From Simmondsia chinensis (lineage: Eukaryota > Streptophyta > Magnoliopsida > Caryophyllales > Simmondsiaceae), in the NCBI GenBank assembly GCA_018398585.1, contig JAGTTD010000001.1:3970501-4034500 (forward strand): a stretch of DNA of 64,000 nt. The letters are read 5' to 3'. Positions 1 through 10,365 of the stretch are shown piece after piece (the stretch's first letter is position 1; each line of letters begins with the position of its first letter). The translations under genes were made by a program, and so were the position numbers. Under the pieces are notes generated by a model. The model searched no databases and was not told the origin of the DNA. It saw only the letters and a list, made by a program, of their open reading frames with translations.

Positions 1-187
1 ATGAGTCTAATAAAAATTATGTCAGCATGAATTTATGGTTGGGGTTTTTTGGGGATTAAGAAAATGGCAGTCAATGGTAGTGACACTTGCGCTTCCCGTT
101 GATATGTATGTAAAAAGCGTGTAATCGCCAAGGTGTGTACAGGTATACCTGCTTCATATACGCATAGTAGGTAATTGGGCGTTTAGT

Positions 188-257
188 AGGTATGGATTTG
201 TGTGGGGGTACGGGAGGAGGCACCCCCTGTACCTTTCCCGCCCCATTATCATCCCTA
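188..257. mobile_element. Truncated hAT-type MITE end
   Basis: This stretch matches the reverse complement of the left end of the hAT MITE at 55928-56407. Both share the order ATTTGTGTGG, GGTACGGG, GGAGGAGGC, then a CCCGCCCCATT core ending in ATCCCTA. Only one terminus is present, so it is a relic or a 5'-lost copy. No target duplication can be checked. Identity was judged by eye. Confidence 0.55.
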
Positions 258-1796
258 GAGGTGGTGAAAGTTGAACAGACCATTTGACCCCTCACCCGAC
301 TGGAAAATCATGTAACCTGAGATGACTCAAAACCCAACACAATCCAACCCGAATTCGACCCAACTTAAGTTTCACCTGACTCAAAACCCGAAGTAGACCT
401 AACACATGACTGGAAAATAACCCACACACTGGTTCAATTTGTCGTCAAATTTAAATAATAAGTCAATTAGTGTCGTTCCAAAATTTCAAGTATGAATACA
501 ACTATAATTACGAATAATAATATAATAAAAAATTCTCGTGATTTAATTTACACTCAATTTGATTTTTTTATTAAATTGACAAACAATCAATCATTATATA
601 TCATAGAAGACAATTGTATGCTAAAAAAAAATAATCTTTTTATTTTCCCTATATTTTTGCTAAATGTTATATTATCAAGACTCAAGATAAAGTTAATTAA
701 ATCATAATTTAAGAAATAGTTTTCAGATAATGATAAAAACGTATTTGCTTCTCATACAATTTCTTCTCAAAATCTTTGTGCAACACTATGTTGAGCTATC
801 ATTGTTATAACTAAACTCATTATAGACGGATCGCGTTGGATGAACATCCATTATGTTCAATTCCAACTGTCATCGCTACATATAAGGATAAAATACACAT
901 TGTTAACAGTTTATACAGCTTAACGACCTTGCATTTCAGTCAAGCTTTAATTGAGGTTTGAAACTCTGTTATGACTCGGTTCATTAATGGGATTCGAGTA
1001 TACGTAATAGGTTGCTTGACTTGATTTATTAGTCTAATTGAGCCAATCAAGCTCATTTTTGAGTCAAGTAAAGTTCATTCTTGTGCTAAGTCAAGTTCAC
1101 CATCAACGCTTTCTATCATGCCAAGCTATTTGATCTACTAACGAATAGTAGCGAGTGGTTAACAAACCATTAATGAGCTTTATTGAACTCTTAACAAGTT
1201 TTGATATACGATTTTTGAACTTAATGACACCCGCGTTTAAACTCAATTATCTGAGCTTATCAAACTAGCGCTCGATCGATTCACTTATCTTGTCATTGAA
1301 TCAAACATGAGCGTGCTTTTATATATCCTAGACACAAGCAGCTAGTCGAATGCTCCGTTAATTTATAATATTTTTTATATTTTGAATTTTAATTATTTTA
1401 TGAGTAATTCAAAAACCCTTTACAAACTATTAATTGGATAATATATTACTTAAATTATTGTTTTTGTTTATTAAATTTACATGAAACTAAAATTATAATT
1501 ACTGTTCGTTTGACTTTAATTTCTTATATTATATTTTATCATGTAAGAGATGATACACATATTTAAGTGATTATTCGCTAATTATTAAAAATATATATAT
1601 TTATACATATTTATAAATCAATAAATTTAGAGTTTCTACTTTTATTGACATTTAGATCTAATATATTATTTCTTAGTTATATTACTATTTAAAAATAATA
1701 ATAATTATTATTATAATATATTTTATTGACATTTAGATCTAATATATTTTACTTCTCTGCTGCATACATCAGGGCAAATTGAGGATGGTTAATGTT
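258..1796. other. AT-rich intergenic DNA, no gene seen
   Basis: No open reading frame here has a recognisable product. Around 940-1330 there are degenerate CAAGCTC/GAGTCAAG motifs like those in intron 2 of the EDR4-like gene (about 22650-22950), a common plant dispersed repeat. A 27-bp stretch containing TTGACATTTAGATCTAATAT occurs near 1640 and again near 1722, a local direct repeat about 83 bp apart. Confidence 0.5.
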
Positions 1797-3660
1797 TTTT
1801 TTTTTTTTATAATTATCGGCAAAGCTGAAGAACAGACGGCCCTCGAAAAGACGAGGCCAAGGCCACTCCGAAAACGGAGGGAGGAACAAGAAGGGCAACA
1901 AAAAACAAAGCCAAAACACCCAAAACCCGAAAGGACAGACAACGAGCACACGCAACCCAAAACACGCACAAACCAAACAAAAACCGGGAAACCAAAAGAA
2001 GAAGAACCGAACCACCCACGCAGGAGACCACAGCAAGGCCGAGCCTCAACGACAAAAACATATGCCTCATTTAGCTAACAAATCTGCCATCATGGGAGGG
2101 TCGAATCCATCGAAATTATATCCAATCCTTCTCCCCATGTCAATTACCCGCTCCGCTTGAAGGATCATCTCGTCATACTTTGCTTCCGAGATCAAATCGT
2201 ATCTATTCTCCCTATTTCGTTTCTTCTTCCTCCGAGGTGCCTTGGACGATTTCCCCCATTTGACCTGCTTCCCCTTATTTCGTTTGCTAGATTCCTTGTT
2301 CTTTTCCGGCGTACTTTTCCTAGGCGACATGTCCTCAAGAAATTTCTGCAGCTCCCGCTTTTCACTCTCCTTTTTCTTTTGCTTCAATGCCTTTCTGTTC
2401 CTTTTTGTCAGTAAATCTTTTCCTTTTCTCATCCCATCTTTACTGAATCTCTCCACACAAAACTCTGACATGTACACGGTAAATGGCTCAAAACCCTGGG
2501 GGAAATTTCGGTCCTGATGACACAGAATCATCTTCACTTGCGGAGTCACGAGTTAAATTCACAAGATGCGATATCTGAGCGTGAGACTGATCTGAACTGG
2601 CTATGTCACTCTCCACCCATTGGAGCAGAGGAGGCATATGCTGGTTTTCCGGCACAATCTGAACTGGATGGACACCACTTTGAGATGGCGGATGGAGAGG
2701 AGAAGCATGCGGCCATCTGCATTCCACATACCACCTACCAATATACTAACCTTCAACGCGGATAGACAGCTGACCCCGTGACAGCTCATCAATGCTAACA
2801 TCGGCATACACTGGCCTGATACTGTGACTTCCATGATCCCCTTCCCTCAACACTCCTATCCTATGAATAGGGGAATGTTGTGTCAGTGTGGCAGGGCGCA
2901 CTAAGGTAGAGCATTGATGTTCTGGTTGCGGACCCCATGTCGAAGAGGTCCGTTCTCTCGCTATTCTGGTCGACGCAGCTAAAGCAACAGCACTAGGAGA
3001 GTAATCTGAAATCAGCTCTGTCCTGCCCTCCTTGACCAGGGCCAATCGGGTCACCCCATTAAAATGGACTTGCACCATTTGATGAATCAGTGAAGGTGAG
3101 CATGTTTCAATGAGAAATCTGGTAGCATCAATGCATCTCATGGATGACATCCTCGAGTCCACCCTGATAAACTTCCCCCATAATCCCGCGAGGTCAGAAA
3201 AGCATTCCTAAGTCTAACATTGGACAAGCAGACCAAAAACCTCAATCCATACTCTTCTGTTAAGTGAGCCAAGAATCTCGCCAGAGTATTTAGAAACCTT
3301 GCTGAATTTCCTAAGCAGAACCTCGTGATGGGGGTCGAGGTAGAGTTCCACAGTCTCAGCGGAATTACAGACCAGGACGAATGTGTTGGTGCTTAGCCCT
3401 TTCGGGGTTAAGCCGTGAAGGTCGTTCTCTGTGATAAAGGTGAGAATACTATCCAGACTCGCCTCACCCGATGTGTGCGCAATAATAGACCGCTGAAGCC
3501 AATCCTCCACATTCTTGTTGGTGTTTCAAATCTCAGCAACTCCTGCGGTTTGGCGCGTTTAATCGGCCATGCGCTCGTCCTGGATGTTCATAGGCGCTCT
3601 AGAAGGCAAGTCTTAATCCTTTACAGGGAGCGGCCAGACTCCCACACCTATATAGGTGGA
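1797..3660 (-). mobile_element. L1-type LINE with ORF1 and 3' tail but no ORF2
   Basis: Read on the minus strand, this begins with an ORF1 start at 3591 and runs through a DUF4283-like coding region to a stop at 2067. It passes directly into a CT-rich 3' UTR and ends at GCCGATAATTATAAAAAAA next to position 1797. The same 3' terminus (GATAATTATCGAAAAA) closes the L1 tails at 26471-26745 and 48251-48525. No endonuclease or reverse transcriptase lies between ORF1 and the tail. The copy is therefore either an internal deletion or a half-LINE. The 5' limit is uncertain and no target duplication was found. Confidence 0.6.
2067..3591 (-). pseudogene. LINE ORF1 (DUF4283-type), broken
   Basis: The minus strand encodes pieces of a plant L1 ORF1 protein. 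The N-terminal part (about 3591-3200) reads MNIQDERMAD, then NVEDWLQRSI, then a DUF4283-like segment ending NRRVWIEVFGL. The next part (3162-2746) has WGKFIRVDSRMSSM and FLIETCSPSLI, matching the layout of DUF4283 proteins. The C-terminal part (2549-2067) is very basic (KRNRKALKQKKKES, then APRRKKKRNREN), suiting an RNA-binding protein. Frameshifts lie near 3200 and 2750-2550, and stop codons sit near the N terminus, so it is not functional. Known role in plant L1: nucleic-acid chaperone in the retrotransposition particle. I see no CCHC knuckle. The DUF4283 call is by eye. Confidence 0.55.
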
Positions 3661-3751
3661 TCGTATCAAGTGTGTGTTACCGCACACCACCAAACGTATG
3701 CATATGGGTCCATTAAGAGCTAAAGCTCAACCTTACCCCTGGTAATATACA

Positions 3752-3880
3752 GACAGTGTCCTGTTATGTGCAAGTCGTGCTCACATCGCCAACATACGGC
3801 ATTGGACCCGTCTCCAGACAGTGTCCGTCATGTGCAAGTCACGCTTACACCGCCAACACACGGCATTGGACCCGTCTCCG
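3752..3880. repeat. Two-copy tandem repeat, about 64 bp per unit
   Basis: Two adjacent units contain GACAGTGTCC, then TGTGCAAGTC, GCCAACA and CGGCATTGGACCCGTCTCC. They lie downstream of the copia 3 pol stop on its minus strand, so they belong to its 3' UTR or 3' LTR region. The nearby CCTATATAGGTG (about 3650) could be a promoter TATA of an LTR, but no matching sequence was found at the 5' side of the element. Confidence 0.6.
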
Positions 3881-3987
3881 CACTGTCACACCATAGGGAG
3901 GGACAACATAAAACACAGTGCATATCTTGAATGAAACTATGACTTTTCACATTGAACCTGATAAGCCCAGGTTGGATACATCATAGT

Positions 3988-4440
3988 TTATTCGTGTACA
4001 GACTTCAGTCCCATCCCCCTCGATGTTTCTACAATTATTTTATGACAAAGGCCTTTTGTTAACGGATCCGCAAGATTCTTTTCAGACTTTACATAGTCTA
4101 GTGATATCACTCCACTTTCTAGTAGATGTTTCACGATCTTATGCCTGAGACGAATGTGTCTCCTCTTGCCATTGTAAACCTTGTTCTGAGCCACAGCGAT
4201 TGCAGCTTGACTATCACAGTGAAGCGACACTGATGGAGCTGGATGCCCCCACAATGGCACGTCTCCCAGTAGACTTCTTAGCCACTCGGCTTTATGACCT
4301 GTCAACTCAAGAGCAATAAACTCAGATTCCATAGTAAACGTGGCAGTACAAGATTGCTTAGATGATTTCCAGGATATAGCACCTCCAGCTAATGTGAATA
4401 CATATCCACTAGTGGAATTAATCTCATCATTATCAGACAC
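3988..4440 (-). pseudogene. Copia 3 RNase H segment
   Basis: This carries the copia RNase H signature: [20 protein letters not shown], then [28 protein letters not shown] and LADPLTKGL. It ends with GMGLKSVHE and a stop at 3988. In the family this domain removes RNA from the RNA-DNA hybrid during reverse transcription. It is out of frame with the reverse transcriptase segment: the junction near 4450-4475 needs a one-base shift, after which GYCDANWV would join the two. Confidence 0.75.
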
Positions 4441-4450
4441 CCAATTGGCG

Positions 4451-5944
4451 TCACAATATCCTTCTAATTACAGCGGGAAACTTCCTATAATGAAGTCCCC
4501 AATCCATGGTTCCTTTCAAATATTTAAGCAATCTTTTTAACGCATTCCAATGCTCTTGATTAGGATTATATGTGTATCTACTGAGTCTGCTTACAGCACA
4601 TGCAATATCAGGTTTAGAGTAATTCATTAGAAACATAACACTACCAATAATCTTGGCATACTCAGATTGGCACATAGCAACACCTTTATGTTTAGTTAAA
4701 TATACACTGGGATCATAAGGTGTTCTAACAGGATCAGTATTGATCATATTGAACTTTCTAAGTATCTTCTCAACGTAGTGAGACTGGTTTAGGCTTATGC
4801 CTTCTGGAGTTTTCACAATTTTAACTCCTAAGATCACGTCTGCCTCACCCATATCTTTCATTTCAAACTTATAGCATAGAAAGTTTTTCGCCTCATTGAC
4901 AACATTCAAATCTGTGCCAAATATCAGCATATCATCAACATATAGACAAATTATTACACATCCATTTGAATCACACTTAGAGTACACACACGAATCACCA
5001 TTGTTTACAAGGAAGTTATTAGCTACTAACGTGTTGTTAAACTTCTCATGCCATTGTTTAGGTGCCTGTTTGAGACCATACAGAGATTTTACAAGTTTAC
5101 AAACTTTGTTTTCATTACCAGAAACCACAAAACCCTCAGGTTGTTTCATGTAAATCTCTTCGTCTAGGTCACCATTAAGAAATGTTGTTTTAACATCCAT
5201 TTGATGCACTACTAAATCATGGACATACGCAAGAGCGATCAGAGCTCTGATCGTGGCAATTTTAGCAACAAGTGAATAAGTATCAAAATAATCTAACCCC
5301 TGTTTTTGGGTATAACCCTTAGCCACTAACCTCGCCTTGAACTTGTATATTGTCCCATCAGTCTTCATTTTCTTTCTAAAGACCCACTTACAACCTATTG
5401 GCTTACAACCTCTAGGAAGGTCTACCAATTCCCATGTATGGTTACCTAGAATTGATTCTAGTTCGCTATTAATGGCTTCTTTCCAAAAGGTAGAGTCAAC
5501 TGACCTTATGGTCTCATCATAGGTTTTAGGGTCTTCTTCTAACATATAGACATTTGCAATTTCTTCATTCACGAAGTTATCTTCTGATAGGAAAGTGGTT
5601 ATAAAGTCAGGTCCAAAGTTGGTTTCTTTCCTAGCTCTTTTACTCCTACGAATTTTAGGAGTGTCTATATCGTTAGTATTATCATGACTAGCAGTTACAT
5701 TATTAGAAGGTAAGCTAGTAAGTTGTGCATCATTAGACTTCAAAGGAAATATATGTTCAAAGAATTCAGCATCTCTAGATTCCATGATACTGCCACATGC
5801 ATATGAATTATTAGATCCCTTAATTAAAAAACGATAAGCAGCACTGTGATGAGCATATCCGATAAAAATGAAATCGACAGTCTTAGGTCCGATTCTACTA
5901 CGTTTAAAGTCAGGTAACCCAACCTTAGCCAGACACCCCCACAC
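4451..5944 (-). pseudogene. Copia 3 integrase C-terminus and reverse transcriptase
   Basis: This long reading frame of 497 codons starts in the integrase C-terminal GKRK-like region ([12 protein letters not shown], then [16 protein letters not shown]). It continues through a variable linker into the reverse transcriptase. Visible landmarks are the RT start ([25 protein letters not shown]), [59 protein letters not shown] and the catalytic box [10 protein letters not shown]. All key RT residues look present. The frame is interrupted on the C-terminal side at 4451 and, upstream in the integrase, by stops between 5945 and 6253. Confidence 0.85.
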
Positions 5945-6253
5945 TTTTAAATATTTTAGATTAGGCGCATAACCTTTCCAAATTTCGTATGGGGTTTTAT
6001 CTAATTTCTTGTGAGGAACTCTATTAAGTACATGACAAGCGGATAGTATAGCCTCCCCTCACATGTTGTCAGGTAATCCAGAACTAATAAGCATAGCATT
6101 CATCATACCATTTAAAGTTCTATTTTTTCTCTCTGCAACACCGTTAGACTGTGGGCAGTAGGGTAGGCTTCGCTCATGTATTATTCCATTTTCCTCACAA
6201 AATCTTTCTAGAGAAGTTGGATTATATTATCCTCCTCTATCAGACCTAACTCT
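5945..6253 (-). pseudogene. Copia 3 integrase core with in-frame stops
   Basis: This stretch encodes the middle of the copia integrase, including [16 protein letters not shown] with the third catalytic acidic residue and [16 protein letters not shown]. It contains at least three stop codons on the minus strand, near 6251, 6221 and 6060. The one at 6059-6061 stands where copia integrases have Trp, fitting TGG to TGA. The broken core means no active integrase can come from this copy. Confidence 0.7.
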
Positions 6254-7342
6254 TTAAATTTTCCTTCCTAACTGATTTTCTACTTCAGTTTTGTATTTTA
6301 GAAACATTTCTTCTGCCTCATCTTTAGTGCTTAGGAGATATAGCATTGAGTATCTAAAGTAGTCATCTACAAAGGTTATGTAGTATCTTTTTCCTCCTCT
6401 ACTCATCAGACTTTTATAGTCTCCTAAGTCAGTATGAACTAGTTCAAGAAGTTTAGTTTGTCTCTCAACAGACTTAAAGGGTTTTTTAGCATATTTAGCT
6501 TTTACACATACTTTACACTTATTAAAGTTGATATCACTGAAGTTAGGGATCATGTTCATTTTCTTAAGCCTTTTAATCGATTCAACATTTATATGTCCTA
6601 AGCGAGCATGCCATAATTCAAGGGACTTAACAATATAAGCAGAAGAGGTACTAGCAGTGTTATTCATGCAAACAGCATCAAGAACAAACAGACCACCATT
6701 ACAAAAACCCTTGCCCACATACTCTCCATTCCTAGTCAGGACTAATTTGTCTAAGTCAAAGGATAATTTCAGCCCAGCTTTTATCAAGAGACTACCAGAA
6801 ATTAAATTTCTACGCATATCAGACACATGCAGCACATTCGTTAAAGTAAGAAATTTTCCAGAAGTGAGTTTTAAAGAAATCTTCCCTTTTCCGAGGATTG
6901 GCGCAGCTGCAGAATTGCCCATAAGGACCACCTCTCCCTCTGACATCTTTTGGTATTCCTGGAACATGCTTCTGTTTGTGCAGATGTGTCTAGTAGCCCC
7001 GGTATCCACTATCCACTCAGTCAAGTTGTTGACCAGGTTCACCTCTGAGACAACAGCTATAATGTTCTCTGCTTCTACAAGGTGGGCTTTATTCTTCGAG
7101 TCTTTGGGCTTTTTACTTCTCCAGTCTTTGGCCATATGTCCATGCTTTCCGCAGTGATAGCAGTCTCTGAGGAATTTGTTGTTCGGTTTTTGAATCTTTG
7201 CTCCAGGCTTGAAATTTGGGCGATGCTTTTTTCTTTTTGTTCTTGAACCTGTCTGCATTACTAAGTCTAGCTTCGACAATATTAGCTTTAGAATGGTCGG
7301 AGTATGCATACCCTCTGTCCTTAAGCGTATTTTCTTCTTCAA
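6254..7342 (-). pseudogene. Copia 3 gag C-terminus, protease and integrase N-terminus
   Basis: From the N-terminal side the frame holds a basic gag tail, then a CCHC-like knuckle CYHCGKHGHMAKDW. Next come the aspartic protease motif WIVDTGATRHICT, a pre-integrase region ending LWHARLGHINVES, the integrase zinc finger (H-H with CKVCVKAK) and the first catalytic Asp in LVHTDLGDY, followed by YYITFVDDYFRY. The last knuckle Cys is Trp here, so zinc binding is probably lost. In the family, gag packages RNA, the protease cuts the polyprotein and integrase inserts cDNA. Confidence 0.85.
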
Positions 7343-7463
7343 TTTTTAAGTGGTTTATTAACTCCTCCAATGTCAGGTCCTTCTTTTTGTGCATGAGTAA
7401 ATTTCGATAATCCTTCCAGAAGGGTAGAAGTTTTTCAATTAAGACATACGCTTGAGTTATTTC

Positions 7464-7913
7464 TCAAATTTTAAGGCCTTCTGACAATAGAGTAGTTACA
7501 ATATTTTCATATTCATGGACTTGTTCAATTATTGGTTTATTGTCCACGAATTTGAAATCTAACCACTTACTAACTGCATATTTCCTAGTACCCGCATCAT
7601 CACCCCCATATTTTTTCAGTAGGGAATCCCAAACTTTTTTTGCCGTACTTAATTTTACATAGATATCAAACAACCCATTACTCATATAATGCAGTAAATT
7701 TTTCCTACATGTTCGGTCATCTGTGGTAAATTTTTCTTCATAAGCCTTCTTCTCGTTTTCATCTTCAGGAGTCTTTTTGTCGTGCAGCACATAATCAAGA
7801 CATACTAATTGTAGAAAAAACAGAATTTTCTGGGACCACCTCTTATAGTTCTTCCCGTCAAGAGGTTCAACTTTTGACATGTCGGAAAGGGGTATTTTTG
7901 TTGCCATGTTCAA
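7464..7913 (-). pseudogene. Copia 3 gag N-terminus
   Basis: This reads MATKIPLSDMSKVEPLDGK, then NYKRWSQKILFFL, KKVWDSLLKKYG and VHEYENIVTTLLSEGLKI. That matches the UBN2/gag-polypeptide layout of plant copia elements. It ends at a stop near 7464. The next frame continues gag (LTLEELINHLKIEEEN, about 7394-7300), so one stop and a shift separate two halves of one gag. The start at 7913 is the first ATG region of the element after the putative LTR and leader. Confidence 0.8.
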
Positions 7914-8229
7914 ATATTAGTGCGTTAACCTAAATCATCTTTTAGATTGTAGTAATTATTGCATGTACAAAGATTATACTGCGCTCAATACCGCGTACAA
8001 TTATGCCGACTTTTAACCGAAATTAAATCAGAATTTTAACCTAAAAATACAGCAAACTTGCGAACCAAATTACAACAAAAAATCAGCAAAAATGTAGTGT
8101 CAAAACGCGGTAAACATGCAGTAAATTCGCAGCAGTAGTAAAATAAAAAAACGCCACTAGATAAGTGAACACGACAATCAAATAACACCAAAAGAGGGAA
8201 ATTGGATTAGAAAATACGAGAAGATACCG

Positions 8230-8838
8230 TGCCGTGGGAAGTACCACTGTCCTAAAAGACGATTTCGCCTCTGCTTCGGTGCAAACAGACGAACAGGCGG
8301 CCGTTCTCCAGGATTTACACGATCCGACCTTTAACGTGCACTCGTTAGGAGCCGGTTAGGAATGCCCCGAACTTTGCCCAGAATTTGAGAGATCGGTCGA
8401 GAGAGAAAGAGATGAGAAGTGGTTTTTTTTTTGGTTCATATATCAAATGACCAAACAAACATCGGTATTTATAGTAGTAGCAAATCAGAATTGGAATTAA
8501 GTGCTCTAAACCAATGGTCCTAAACGGCTTAAGCAATAATATATATGCATTAAAATGGCAACGTTCAAAACCGCTTTGCATTAAAACCGGATCTGCATTT
8601 TAATCGTAACAATAATGGCAGTCGTAGTAAATATTTTTTTCCCGCAAAATAAATGTACCCGATGAGAAAAAGATCACCCACACCCACACCCTCGCCTGAG
8701 CACAGCGCGGCGGGCGGCGCGCGTGTGGTTCCCTGCATTCCTTCACCCAAGACTTAATTTAAATCACTTAAAAACATATCCCTTTATAAACCCAACCACC
8801 TTCTCCTAAACCATCAATGTGGGATTGGGAGTTTTACA
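8230..8838 (-). repeat. Candidate 5' LTR of copia 3
   Basis: On the minus strand this begins TGTAAAACTCCCAATCCCAC at 8838. It has a TATA-like TTTATAAAGGGATATG soon after and an AT-rich middle with a second TATAAATACC near 8475. The start resembles plant copia LTRs that open with a TG-containing CCCACATTG motif. The 3' limit, a primer-binding site and a second LTR copy were not recognised, so the end coordinate is a guess. Confidence 0.4.
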
Positions 8839-8965
8839 TTTACAATGTGGGGTATTTACCAATTGAGACACAATTTTCCTACTAATTTGGATTTAGCTTG
8901 TATTATTTTTCTAATAATGATCAACAAGAAGGGCAATCCTGTGGTCACATTAGGGAGTAGTGGTG

Positions 8966-9632
8966 GGGTGATTTTTTAAAATAGCACATTTTGACATTTT
9001 TATTTCTAAAATCGCATGTGAAAATTCAAAATTACCAAAATAGCACGCGAAAATTAAAAATTACCAAAACAGCACGCCCAATCAGCAAGCCATTGCCATC
9101 TAAACAAGGACATTTTGGTCATTTTACTCTTTTTAAAATTAAAAAAAAGAAGAGTTTTTTGTTTTTTTTTTTAACGGTTAGAACAACTTTTCACCAAAAT
9201 TAAAAAAAAAAATTAATATTGCCTAAATTTATTGTTTAACATATAAATTTAGATATATAACAATAACAATAACAATAAAAGTAAACATACTTTTTTCTTA
9301 CAATAAATTTTTAATATTTTGATCAATTTTGACATATCAAATAATACTATCTATATAATACAATACTAAAAATTTAGTCAACATTATTTATTTTTTTAAT
9401 ATATATTTTGGTAAGAAGTTGTTGCAGTCGAAAAAAAAAACTTTTTCTTTTTTTTTAAATTTTGAAAAATGTGAAATGACTAAAATGCTCTTACTTAGGT
9501 GGCAATGGCATGCTGATTGGGTGCGCTATTTTGGTATTTTTCAATTTTTACGTGCTATTTTAGTAATTTCAAATTTTCGCGTGCTATTTTTGAAATAAAA
9601 ATATTAAAATGTGTTATTTTGAAAAACTACCG
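8966..9632. mobile_element. Mutator-type MITE with long inverted repeats
   Basis: The two ends, about 160 bp each (8966-9125 and 9473-9632), are inverted copies. Each carries an AAAATAGCAC-like block, a second block with GCACGCGAAAAT, then AATCAGCA, GCCATTGCCA and a CATTTT motif. The outer termini are GGGTGATTTTTTAAAATAG on the left and CGGTAGTTTTTCAAAATAA on the right, read inward. Flanking 9-mers are GTAGTGGTG (8957-8965) and GTAGTGATG (9633-9641), 8 of 9 identical, as expected for Mutator-like insertions. The centre is AT-rich and non-coding. Confidence 0.8.
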
Positions 9633-9641
9633 GTAGTGATG

Positions 9642-9976
9642 GCCAGTGGCCAGGCCAGCCTGCGACCCAGCTCGAACCAGCTTGGCCCGCTAACATAAGA
9701 AAAAAAGGGAAGGGGGAGAGCTTGGGCACGCAACCCGACCCGGGCCAGGGCCAGTTTCCCCCACCCCGTTGTTTGGGCCTAGCCCGGAAAGCCCACTATG
9801 CAAACAGGTTGGGTAACAGGTCGACCCAACCCAACCCATTGGGCACCTTTATCAGGGAGGGTAAGAAAGACGACCATCAAGTTTAATGGAGATGTTTGTG
9901 AGGTTCAGGGTGACAATAGGTTGGTTGAAGCAACGTGCTTAATCATGTCAGCCAAGGTAGCAATGACATATAGGAG
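9642..9976. other. Intergenic, GC-richer, no gene seen
   Basis: The stretch contains GC-rich, proline-codon-like text with CCCGACCCGGGCC and CAACCCAACCC. These are dispersed low-complexity motifs also seen near 300-400. No reading frame has a recognisable product. Confidence 0.4.
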
Positions 9977-10210
9977 TGTTAGAGTATAAAACCAATCATA
10001 TGCCTTCATCCAGCAACTTAGATTTTTTAGAAAGTTGATTCATTGACATGGTAATAGAGTCTTGATGATCAAGAGGTCATTAGTTTGAATTCCAACACCT
10101 CTCATTTTAAATATCAATAGAAATTTAAGAACAAAATATGAGAGCGTGTTATAGTATAAAAACTATTTTTATACTTTCACCCATCATTTTAGTTCTGCAG
10201 TGCATCGGTT
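9977..10210 (+). mobile_element. TRIM-like short LTR element, degenerate
   Basis: A short LTR-like block starts TGTTAGAGTATAAAACC at 9977 and ends CATTGACA at 10048. It is followed at once by TGGTAATAGAG, a decayed initiator-tRNA-Met primer site (TGGTATCAGAG in intact elements). About 100 bp later a second block starts TGTTATAGTATAAAAAC at 10147. There is no coding capacity. The same arrangement recurs at 57335-57610, which supports a real family. The right limit is approximate. Confidence 0.55.
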
Positions 10211-10335
10211 TTGAAACTCATCCTTTTTTATCTTCTGTCAAATTAGTATCTTATTTCCTTACATTACAAAAAGAAAAAAAGAAAAAAAAATTTGAGCCAC
10301 GTCATATGCTTAAATCAATATATACATCATATATA

Positions 10336-10365
10336 CTAGCAAAACTCCGTGTGATGCACGGCTGC
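10336..10365 (-). mobile_element. Helitron-like 3' terminus
   Basis: On the minus strand the sequence reads CCGTGCATCACACGG, a short hairpin, then AGTTTTG and CTAG, followed by T. This is the expected Helitron 3' end: a hairpin about 10 bases before CTAG, inserted before T. The body would extend to higher coordinates. No matching 5' TC terminus or Rep/Hel gene was found, so this marks at most a non-autonomous copy. Confidence 0.5.

Larger units (their letters stand above)
3988..8838 (-). mobile_element. Ty1/copia retrotransposon (copia 3), degenerate
   Basis: Domains on the minus strand follow copia order: gag (7913-7464), zinc knuckle and protease (about 7200-6960), integrase (about 6700-5950), reverse transcriptase (about 5500-4700) and RNase H (4440-3988). 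The coding body is broken. Upstream, 8838-8230 looks like a 5' LTR. No matching 3' LTR was recognised below 3988, where the sequence becomes the tandem repeat and then the L1 copy. No target-site duplication was seen. The Tork/Tnt1-type lineage is likely from the gag start and pol layout, but this was not tested. Confidence 0.75.

Noticed and set aside
1779..2078. Arg/Lys-rich plus-strand frame
   Set aside because: Antisense of the L1 3' UTR; the minus-strand LINE explains it.
10049..10120. tRNA gene (TGGTAATAGAGTC with AGTTTGAATTCC)
   Set aside because: No cloverleaf or acceptor pairing; it fits a primer-binding site after a TRIM LTR.
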